Assembly: GCA_947378905.1 (NCBI GenBank)
Contig: CANCLV010000049.1
Span: 1 to 7,207 of the forward strand
Origin: Opitutia bacterium
GTDB lineage: Bacteria; Verrucomicrobiota; Verrucomicrobiia; Opitutales; UBA953
Direction: 5' to 3'
Length of the DNA stretch: 7,207 nucleotides
A program made the translations under genes and the position numbers. Each line of letters opens with the position of its first letter. The first letter of the stretch is position 1. Shown here one piece after another: positions 1 to 6,856 of this stretch. The notes beneath the pieces were generated by a model. The model worked only from the letters and a program-made list of their open reading frames with translations, was not told the origin of the DNA and did not search any database.

Positions 1-929
1 GTGCGTTCCATAATCCAGGTTTTAGGAACGATTTTGTATAAGGCCTCGTAATGATCTTCAGGCAGATTTTCTTTCCAGAACTCTGAGAGGATAGGGTGGT
101 GAAGAAGAGCCAGGCCAAGCTTTTCTTCTTGGAATGCTTTCATCGGTGGAGTCAGCATCACCTTACCGGCTTCGATGCCATTGAACAATCCGTCGGCGCC
201 TTTGACGTTCGCCAAATCGAACAACTCGAAGAACCGATAAATCATATCCACTTTTTTCGGAGCACCATCGACGGGGATGAATGACTCATCACTCATTTGC
301 ATGATTTGTGAGGGGTCGACTACATGAACATCGTGCCCCTGACTTCTCAGCTTTTCTCCCAGCCATTCAAACTCGGGTCGATACGTTGCAGATTCTTCAC
401 TGACCACGATAGCGATTAATGGAAACTTAACGTTGGGTGTGAGTCGTTGGAGCGTCTGATAAAAATTCTTAGGCATATCCACGCCGCCGATTAAGTTGGG
501 GAAATCTTCCGCATATACTTCGTTAAGATAGGCTGTGAGACCAATACCGCCTGGTACGCTATCGAGTTCCGACATTGTAAAGCCCTGGTCGGTGATGAGT
601 AAGTCAGGTCGCAGAACTAAAGGCGTCTGTCCCTTAATCATACGGTGACGACCGTGATCAATGAGTCCCTGGGGTTTAAAGCGGTCTAAATAACTCGATA
701 CCCATTTGGCGTGGATGTCGCGATTTCTTAAAATCTTTTTATCGGTGAACGAGCGAACATAGAGACGCTCCATGGCCTGATGGTAACTATAGCACGCCGC
801 GCCGATGGTTTTAATTTCTTTTAACTGTGCTTCAGAAATAGGCCAAGGTTCGGGCGAAAGCTTCCAAATCTTTTCTGCAAAAAGAGGTGGCTCGAGAAGT
901 TTCTGTCGAAGGACTTGTTGCGAAGGCAT
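1..929 (-). CDS. ATP-grasp-like protein (circularly permuted / glutathionylspermidine-synthase-like), 3' end cut off
   Basis: An open frame runs from ATG at 929 to the left edge with no stop, giving 309 complete codons; the C-terminus lies outside the window. Visible motifs are RPDLL at residues 107-111, ELDSVPGG at 121-128, VDMIYRFFE at about 227-235, PPMK at 261-264 followed by EEK at 268-270, and VPKTW at 301-305. In circularly permuted ATP-grasp ligases such as glutathionylspermidine synthase, an Arg-x-Asp strand, a Glu-rich strand with Pro-Gly, a 'D-x-x-Y-R' strand and a 'PP.K...K' segment occur in this order. Such enzymes join an amine to a carboxylate using ATP, often in peptide or amide bond formation. 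The family assignment rests on motif resemblance; the substrate cannot be told. There is no signal peptide, so it is probably cytoplasmic. The start lies 4 bases after the prfB stop without a recognisable Shine-Dalgarno, which suggests translational coupling to prfB. Confidence 0.8.
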   Translation of the reverse strand, partial: MPSQQVLRQKLLEPPLFAEKIWKLSPEPWPISEAQLKEIKTIGAACYSYHQAMERLYVRSFTDKKILRNRDIHAKWVSSYLDRFKPQGLIDHGRHRMIKGQTPLVLRPDLLITDQGFTMSELDSVPGGIGLTAYLNEVYAEDFPNLIGGVDMPKNFYQTLQRLTPNVKFPLIAIVVSEESATYRPEFEWLGEKLRSQGHDVHVVDPSQIMQMSDESFIPVDGAPKKVDMIYRFFELFDLANVKGADGLFNGIEAGKVMLTPPMKAFQEEKLGLALLHHPILSEFWKENLPEDHYEALYKIVPKTWIMER

Positions 930-933
930 GGCT

Positions 934-2079
934 TTAGTCGTCGATTTTAATATCTTTATTACGTGTACGTGGTCCACCCGCACGCAACCATCCATTAATA
1001 AAGGCATCGATATCACCATCCATTACGGCTTGGATATTTCCTGTCTCCACGCCGGTGCGTAAGTCTTTCACCATCTGATAAGGCTGGAAAACGTAAGAGC
1101 GAATTTGATTACCCCAACCGATGTCACCTTTCTCTCCGTAGTAACGTTCCATCTCGGTACGTTTATCATCCAACATCTTTTCGTAAATTCGGGCGCGCAA
1201 AATTTTCATCGCGAGAGCGCGGTTCTTCACCTGTGAGCGTTCGCGTTGGCAGGCGACGACTAAGCCTGTGGGAATGTGGGTTAAACGAACGGCTGATTCC
1301 GTTTTGTTCACGTGTTGTCCGCCTTTGCCGCTGGAACGATACACGTCGACGCGAAGATCGGCTTCATTGATTTCTACGTCGATATCGTCATCGATTTCAG
1401 CAACGACGTCTACCGATGCAAATGAGGTGTGACGGCGGGCATTAGCATCAAATGGAGAAATACGGACGAGACGGTGGACGCCACGTTCTGCCTTTACGTA
1501 GCCATAGGCGTTGGGACCTTCGAGACGGAAGGTGGCTTGGCTAATTCCAGCACCATCGCCTTCGGCGACGTCTTCAATTTCAATTTTAAATCCACGTCGT
1601 TCGGCCCAGCGCGTGTACATTCGGAATAGAATATCAGCCCAGTCGTTGGACTCCGTGCCACCAGCGCCTGCTTTGATGGTAACGATGGCGTTAGATTTGT
1701 CGTGGAGACCAGAAAGGAATGACGCGATTTCTAGGTCGGAAACTTCTGCGAGAAGATCGGCAGCTGTTTTGCGAAGCTCTTCCATTTCTGCATCAACCGT
1801 ACCATCGGGTGACTCCACAATGATTTCCGCTAAAGTTTTGGTGTCTTCGAGTTTGCGTTTGAAGGCAACTTGCGGGGCAACGACCGTTTTATAATTATTA
1901 CATTCAGAAATAACTTTTTGGGCAGATTTTTGACTATCCCAGAAGTTTGAGGCAGTCATTTGATTTTCGAGCTCAGCAATCTTGGCCTGTTTACCTGGCA
2001 CATCTAAAAATTTCCACAGATACCCCGACCGACGCTCGATTTCTTCAAGCTGGGAACGAATTTCGGGTGGGATGTACAT
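934..2079 (-). CDS. prfB: Peptide chain release factor 2 (RF2)
   Basis: RF2 recognises UGA and UAA in the ribosomal A site and triggers release of the finished peptide. The 381-residue product is of normal RF2 length. It shows the SPF codon-recognition tripeptide (residues 208-210, in RISPFD), which separates RF2 from RF1 (PxT), and the GGQ catalytic loop (253-255, in SGKGGQHVNKT) that reaches the peptidyl-transferase centre. The N-terminal third is the acidic coiled-coil domain 1. I chose ATG at 2079 because the next 61 residues or so align without gaps to E. coli RF2 (shared Leu25-Asp26 and the later Trp47). A TTG at 2121 would add 14 unconserved residues. Unlike E. coli, the gene has no in-frame UGA at codon 26: it reads TTA GAT, so the autoregulatory +1 frameshift is absent. 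It is the first gene of a minus-strand pair with the ATP-grasp-like gene. Confidence 0.97.
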   Translation of the reverse strand: MYIPPEIRSQLEEIERRSGYLWKFLDVPGKQAKIAELENQMTASNFWDSQKSAQKVISECNNYKTVVAPQVAFKRKLEDTKTLAEIIVESPDGTVDAEMEELRKTAADLLAEVSDLEIASFLSGLHDKSNAIVTIKAGAGGTESNDWADILFRMYTRWAERRGFKIEIEDVAEGDGAGISQATFRLEGPNAYGYVKAERGVHRLVRISPFDANARRHTSFASVDVVAEIDDDIDVEINEADLRVDVYRSSGKGGQHVNKTESAVRLTHIPTGLVVACQRERSQVKNRALAMKILRARIYEKMLDDKRTEMERYYGEKGDIGWGNQIRSYVFQPYQMVKDLRTGVETGNIQAVMDGDIDAFINGWLRAGGPRTRNKDIKIDD

Positions 2080-2244
2080 ACTTTGAAGGGTTAGTTGTGC
2101 GATTAACGGCAAGGGGTGCAAAGAAATTGTAATAGTATCCTCGGAAAAAGCGTAAATCTTCTCAGCCGCATTTGATTTCTAGGTTAAAATATGAATCTGA
2201 TGAGTCGAACTTGCTCCGGTCTGAACTATGCTTATGTCTAACCT
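2080..2244. promoter_or_regulatory. Divergent intergenic region between prfB and the M16 peptidase gene
   Basis: These 165 bases separate two divergent genes, so they should hold promoters for both. Toward prfB, the minus strand has a TACAAT-like -10 (plus positions 2126-2131) and a TTTACG-like -35 (2151-2156), but the 19-base spacing is long. Toward the peptidase, the plus strand has TAAAAT at 2185-2190 with no good -35. Neither gene has a GGAGG-like ribosome site before its ATG. I see no strong hairpin, riboswitch-like structure or operator palindrome. That promoters lie here is inferred from gene orientation; the exact boxes are guesses. Confidence 0.4.
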
Positions 2245-4800
2245 ATGGCTTATTTAGAAGGACTTAACTTTACGCAAATCGCTGGGCCGGCCCCACTGAG
2301 ACGAGTTTTGCCCAATGGTTTAGAGGTATTATACACTCACCGTCCGGGGATTGGTCTCTGCACAGTTCAAGCTTGGGTGCGCACAGGCAGTGCACAAGAG
2401 GGCAGGTGGGAAGGATCAGGCATTTCACACTATCTGGAGCACATGGTATTCAAAGCCACGGCTCGCTTTGCCAATCGTGAACTCACTGAAGCCATTCACC
2501 GCGTGGGTGGAAGTTCGAACGCGTACACGACCTTTGATCGCACTGTTTATTATGTGGATGCGCCTGAAGAGGGATTCGAAACAGCTATGGAAGCCATCTC
2601 CGAAATGATTTTTGATCCGTTAATCAGTGAGGAGGATGCCAAAGTAGAGAGAGATGTGATTTTGCGCGAAATTGCGATGCGTGATGATGAACATGATAGC
2701 ATCTTCGCCGAAAAGATTTTAGAGGAGGCGCTGCATGTGCATCCGATGCGCCATCCCATCATCGGCCACAAAGATCTGTTTATCAAAATCACACCCGATG
2801 ATTTACGAGCCTATCACAAAGGCAGGTACGGACCTGAAAACGTTGTACTGGCGATTGGCGGTTCGATGGACCCCGACGAAGTTTTTAAATCAGTAGAGCA
2901 ATGGTTTGGACGTTTTTCCAGAACACCGGTGATTCAAGAAGTGCCGATAATCGAACCACCGCATGCTGGACCTCGTCATGTCGAAGTAGCCCGTGATGTT
3001 TCTATTTGTAAAGGCGTAGCGACTTGGAAAATTCCAGGATTCTTTGCTAAAGATCGCAGTGCTATTGATTTATTCTTAGGCGTACTGGGTAGCGGTAATA
3101 GTTCACTTTTATGGGACGAGCTTCGGGAAAATAAAAAGTTAGTTCATTCCATTGATGCCCATGCCATGGGATTAAAAGATATTGGATTGGCTTGGCTGAG
3201 TTGGATAGGCGATGCACACGCCGATCACACTGTTATTGAGAAATCTATTTTAGAGAGAATTAGTAATCTTCAAGAAGTAGGAGTAACTCCTGCACAATTT
3301 GAAAAAGTACGCCGACAAACGGTTGTCGCCATGGTCAATGGGCTTAAAACTATTCATGCCGCGACCGCTCGTAGTGCGTATGCGGCGTGTATTGGGTACG
3401 ATCATGCTTGGCCACTGCGCGGAGTAGAAGAGCTGGCGCGTTTAACTCCCGATGACCTCACCCAGGTCGGTCGCACATGGTTAAAGCCTGAATCAGTGAC
3501 CTTTGCAGTTATGAATGCAAAGAAGTCTGCTATGACGTCCAGTGCACAATCGAAAATTAAAACTCCGGATTCTTTTGAGGTGATGACACTTGAAAATGGT
3601 GTACGCGTTGTTCTCCAGGAAGACCATTCAGTCCCTAAGGCTGGATTTGGTGTCTATTTTTCTGCCGGTATTGCCTATGAAGATGACGAGAAGAGAGGGG
3701 CAACGGGAATTCTCTCTACATTGCTAACGCGTGATACCGTTCAGCATAGTCGACAAGAAGTCGCTCAAATCGTCGACCGGATAGGCGCAACTTTTGCGGA
3801 TGTGGGTTCTCAACTATCGTGCGGCCTTTGGGGTGAAGCGTTGAGTTCAGACTTTGAACAAATCGCTGAACTGGTTAAGAATGGTGTGCTTACTCCCAAG
3901 ATACAGACCGATGCATTCGAATCCGAAAAAGCCAGTGCTATCGCAGCCTGTAAAGAAGCCGCCGATGATATTGTTGAGAAAGCACGTCTTCGTTTACTAA
4001 AACAGTTTTTTGGAAATCACTCCTTAAGCATCGATGCAGGAGGTACGCCTGAAACATTAGAAAAATTAAAACAATCTGATATCACTGAACTACATAAAAA
4101 CTTAGTAGTTTCTCCTAATTTGATTATCGGCATTAGCGGCTCTTTCGATCGTCGAATCGCATTGGAATTTGTTAAGAAATATTTTGGCATCTTACCTAAG
4201 GTTGAATTTAAACAACAGACTCTTAAGCCACATACGGTCAAAGCCTCCAGTGAAGATCAGTTTAGCGCTGTCGGCGAACAGGCGGTCGTGTGTTTGGCCT
4301 TTCCTCACTGTGGCTTCGCTCCACCCATGGTGACAGCTGCTAATGTGATTGAGGAATTATTAAGCGGGATGGCGAGTGGACTTTTCCAACGCGTGCGTGA
4401 AGAAAAAGGCTTAGCTTATTTCGTTGGAGCCACTCGGGTTGAGACCGCTGATCAAGGTATGTTTTATCTCTATGGGGGTACGACTCAAGAGGCGGCTCAG
4501 CAGGTCATTGATGAGATGAAGGGCGAGTTAGCTCGACTATCTAAGGGTGAGTTTAAAGAGCATGAGATTGAAGATGCGAAAAGACGTCTGCGTGTAGCGA
4601 GACGGCAAGGACGCCAATCTGCAGGTCGTCGCATGCAGGGTGCACTCACCCGCGAACTCGTTGGCCTTGGGGCTAATTTCGACGCCGAATGGGAACGTCG
4701 AATGAATGAAACAGACGCGAAGCAAATTCAAAGCTACGCTCAAAAATATTTTAAACTATCCCACGCTCAGCAATTAATTGTTGTACCGAAAAAAGCTTAA
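2245..4800 (+). CDS. Tandem M16-family zinc metallopeptidase (insulinase/pitrilysin-like), active N-half and degenerate C-half
   Basis: The 851-residue protein holds two consecutive M16 units, each with a core and a following closing domain. The first carries the inverted zinc motif HYLEH (His62, Glu65 as general base, His66) and the downstream ligand Glu142 in LREIAM, at the family's usual spacing of about 76 residues. The second begins near residue 447 (TLENGVRVV), where the equivalent positions are Gly488, Ser491 and Thr492, so it cannot bind zinc. It keeps the conserved Phe-Gln-Arg-x-Arg-Glu-Glu-Lys-Gly-Leu-Ala-Tyr segment (714-725) typical of the closing half. M16 enzymes enclose unfolded or small peptides in a two-halved chamber; here both halves are on one chain, as in mitochondrial-processing-peptidase-like pairs fused together. 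There is no signal peptide or lipobox, so it is probably cytoplasmic. ATG at 2245 is preceded by an in-frame TAA at 2239, which fixes the earliest start. No Shine-Dalgarno is seen. The gene is transcribed alone. Confidence 0.94.
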   Translation: MAYLEGLNFTQIAGPAPLRRVLPNGLEVLYTHRPGIGLCTVQAWVRTGSAQEGRWEGSGISHYLEHMVFKATARFANRELTEAIHRVGGSSNAYTTFDRTVYYVDAPEEGFETAMEAISEMIFDPLISEEDAKVERDVILREIAMRDDEHDSIFAEKILEEALHVHPMRHPIIGHKDLFIKITPDDLRAYHKGRYGPENVVLAIGGSMDPDEVFKSVEQWFGRFSRTPVIQEVPIIEPPHAGPRHVEVARDVSICKGVATWKIPGFFAKDRSAIDLFLGVLGSGNSSLLWDELRENKKLVHSIDAHAMGLKDIGLAWLSWIGDAHADHTVIEKSILERISNLQEVGVTPAQFEKVRRQTVVAMVNGLKTIHAATARSAYAACIGYDHAWPLRGVEELARLTPDDLTQVGRTWLKPESVTFAVMNAKKSAMTSSAQSKIKTPDSFEVMTLENGVRVVLQEDHSVPKAGFGVYFSAGIAYEDDEKRGATGILSTLLTRDTVQHSRQEVAQIVDRIGATFADVGSQLSCGLWGEALSSDFEQIAELVKNGVLTPKIQTDAFESEKASAIAACKEAADDIVEKARLRLLKQFFGNHSLSIDAGGTPETLEKLKQSDITELHKNLVVSPNLIIGISGSFDRRIALEFVKKYFGILPKVEFKQQTLKPHTVKASSEDQFSAVGEQAVVCLAFPHCGFAPPMVTAANVIEELLSGMASGLFQRVREEKGLAYFVGATRVETADQGMFYLYGGTTQEAAQQVIDEMKGELARLSKGEFKEHEIEDAKRRLRVARRQGRQSAGRRMQGALTRELVGLGANFDAEWERRMNETDAKQIQSYAQKYFKLSHAQQLIVVPKKA

Positions 4801-6077
4801 GCCTCTTCTAATTTCTTAGCGGCTAGGATCGCTGCTAAAATACCAGGAATTGCTAAGGCAAGTGCTGCGATAAAGTATCCAGAGTATCCTAAGTAATTAG
4901 AAAGTTTGCCTGCCCAAAGACCAGGTAAGTAGACGGCAATCAGTGAGAGTGTCGATAAGAGTGCATAACGCACGGCGGCTTGGGGTCCGGCGGCGAGTTT
5001 CATCATCGCTAAAATTAACGCACACAGACCGGCACCAAAGGCTAAGTATTCGATAAAGAAAATAATCGAGATGACCGTGAGGGAGGGCGCTGGATTCACA
5101 TGGAAGGACAGCCAGCTGATACCAATGAGCGGTAAATGCATGCAGATTCCGAGTGGTACTAGGGATTTTGCTAAGCCACGACGCGTTACAATCGCCGAAC
5201 CCAGTATACCGCCAATGGCCAGACCGAGGATGGCCGTGGTAATGCGCAGGTAGGCGTAAGTTTCATCATCGAGTCCGAGTCCACCTTGCAGTGTGCTCGC
5301 TTTGGCGAACAGCTTAACGATGTGATTCATGTGCACTTCGCTGGCACGGTAAAAAAAGATCAGCCCGATAATGATTGGAAGTCTTGAATCATGATAGAGC
5401 GACTTAAGAGCGACGCCCATTTCTTTAAGAATGGATAACTTATCAGAATTTTCTTCATCACTGTTATGAGGTTCACGTCGAAAACCCCATTGGGTGAGCA
5501 AGAGAATGACTAAACTGAGTCCGGCTAAACCTATTAAAGCTGCGCCGATATCATAGGTGGTTTGGTTTGAATGGTTATGGATAAACCAAGTCAGATAAAT
5601 TAATCCAGGACCAGCTATGACCTGTCCAAGTTTAGAAGCAAAATTGAGCAGACCTGAGTATTTCGCCCTTTGTAAATCGTTTAAGGAATGAACATAGTAA
5701 CCGTCCAGAAGGAAGTCGTGTCCGCCCGATAACAAGGTCATGACACATAAGATAATGGCGAGGCTGACTACTTGTTCCGATCCGATAAACTGATTAAGTA
5801 AGAGGACACAGATAATGATACCCGCTTGGCAGGAAACTATGAGTGTCCGAGGTTTTCCAAGTAGGCTAAGGAATGGAGCCCAGAAGATTTTAAGGGCGAC
5901 GATTAATCCGAGAACGCCCACGACTTGAGTGATTGTTCCGTCGTTCACGCCGTGATTTTTTAATGCAATTGGTAGAGCCTCATCGCGCAGTGCCGCCGGA
6001 ATCGTTTGAAAAAGAAAACCACCCAACACCCAGAGCCACGGAATGCGTGTCAAGGATGGGTTGGGTTGCTCGTGCAT
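4797..6077 (-). CDS. MFS permease of the AmpG/PAT type
   Basis: The 426-residue protein is strongly hydrophobic, with about 12 membrane segments. A charged cytoplasmic loop near residues 200-230 (REPHNSDEENSDK...) divides the two six-helix halves, as usual in the major facilitator superfamily. The segment HDFLLDGYYV (120-129) followed by RAKYSGLLNFASKLGQVIAG resembles the AmpG/PAT signature in which QD...D..R precedes a helix with a conserved Gly. AmpG carries muropeptides from peptidoglycan turnover back across the inner membrane; PAT relatives move acetyl-CoA, peptides or drugs. The motif here is a variant, so the substrate is not certain. ATG at 6077 lies 5 bases after the stop of the upstream 255-residue gene, which makes it the last gene of a three-gene minus-strand operon. 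Its stop overlaps that of the convergent peptidase gene. Confidence 0.85.
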   Translation of the reverse strand: MHEQPNPSLTRIPWLWVLGGFLFQTIPAALRDEALPIALKNHGVNDGTITQVVGVLGLIVALKIFWAPFLSLLGKPRTLIVSCQAGIIICVLLLNQFIGSEQVVSLAIILCVMTLLSGGHDFLLDGYYVHSLNDLQRAKYSGLLNFASKLGQVIAGPGLIYLTWFIHNHSNQTTYDIGAALIGLAGLSLVILLLTQWGFRREPHNSDEENSDKLSILKEMGVALKSLYHDSRLPIIIGLIFFYRASEVHMNHIVKLFAKASTLQGGLGLDDETYAYLRITTAILGLAIGGILGSAIVTRRGLAKSLVPLGICMHLPLIGISWLSFHVNPAPSLTVISIIFFIEYLAFGAGLCALILAMMKLAAGPQAAVRYALLSTLSLIAVYLPGLWAGKLSNYLGYSGYFIAALALAIPGILAAILAAKKLEEA

Positions 6078-6082
6078 ACTTT

Positions 6083-6850
6083 CTACTTGTTACCTTCGAG
6101 CTGTTCGCGTCCGAACTCATCCACCGATCGGAATAAACTATGGAAGAATTTCGCGACCGTGATGTTTAATCCAAGTAATTCTTCATCGGTTAAATCGAGC
6201 ATTTCGCCTGGACGGAAAGTGCGTTGCGTGTCGACCATCTTGGTTTTTTTAGCACCGGCTTCAACTGAATCGTCGTCGATATCTTTCATCGCTTTAAATT
6301 CAAGAGTGAGTGAGCCATCGGGTGAAATGTCGTCGTTAGTAACCATGCCAGTACGAACGAGCACTCTCAATGCGGCTGCGATGCTGAAAATAGCGTCCTC
6401 AAGTTCACTGATGATATTATAAGTCTGTTCAAATTCGTTAAACTTCTCTTGTAGATTCATTCTGACAAAAGCTTCTTGTTTTTGTCCGATGATCTTGTCG
6501 GTCTCAGCATTACTTTGGACATTGCGACCACGAGTTTTGATCAGGATGCACAGTAGGTGAACTTGATTCATGACTTCAGCCGAAAGTGCCAAGAGGTCAT
6601 TGATACTGGTGCGTAAAAGTAGGCCTCGAGAGTAGGCAATCATCTGATCGTGGGTGAGGTGCGCTGCGGGTGCAGGCATGATACGCGAAACGTTCGAGTA
6701 GTAATCGTAAATCTTCGCATCAGACGTCCGCACGCCGGCGAGAGTGAATGCCAGCATGTCATGTTGACGCTGAAGGGCGGTCAGAAAATTTCGGCTAATA
6801 TTTTGAAGTGAGATGACGCTCTCTTCTGGGTTAGGTTGTTGGTTAGACAT
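6083..6850 (-). CDS. Conserved-looking hypothetical protein, helical and soluble, 255 residues
   Basis: I do not recognise this family. The protein has no signal peptide or membrane segment and only one cysteine (Cys101). It reads as mostly alpha-helical: helices near residues 14-40, 66-107 and 118-168 are followed by an acidic, Asp-rich stretch (DIDDDS, 190-195) and a short C-terminal helical part (TDEELLGLNITVAKFFHSLFRSVDEFGREQ, 221-250). It has the look of a scaffold or regulatory protein rather than an enzyme, as no catalytic motif is visible; that is inference. ATG at 6850 lies 6 bases after the stop of the gene from the right edge and the stop (TAG) 5 bases before the permease start, so it is very probably co-translated with both. 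The upstream sequence is AT-rich without a Shine-Dalgarno. Coding character is supported by the long frame and the fit to the operon spacing. Confidence 0.85.
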   Translation of the reverse strand: MSNQQPNPEESVISLQNISRNFLTALQRQHDMLAFTLAGVRTSDAKIYDYYSNVSRIMPAPAAHLTHDQMIAYSRGLLLRTSINDLLALSAEVMNQVHLLCILIKTRGRNVQSNAETDKIIGQKQEAFVRMNLQEKFNEFEQTYNIISELEDAIFSIAAALRVLVRTGMVTNDDISPDGSLTLEFKAMKDIDDDSVEAGAKKTKMVDTQRTFRPGEMLDLTDEELLGLNITVAKFFHSLFRSVDEFGREQLEGNK

Positions 6851-6856
6851 CTTAAA

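Noticed and set aside
805..1062. Plus-strand open frame of 85 codons over the prfB/ATP-grasp junction
   Set aside because: It is antisense to two well-supported genes and its translation has no domain character, so it is a shadow frame. The same applies to the other short frames at 96-284, 1429-1629, 1511-1894 and 6006-6422.
2014..2026. GGGGTATCTGTGG on the minus strand in prfB, resembling the E. coli frameshift stretch GGGGGTATCTTTGA
   Set aside because: It lies four codons before the site matched by ungapped protein alignment, contains no in-frame stop and has a normal open frame through it, so the likeness is probably coincidental.
2080..2121. N-terminal extension of prfB starting at TTG 2121
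   Set aside because: The extra 14 residues have no counterpart in RF2, while ATG at 2079 gives an N-terminus of the same length as E. coli RF2.
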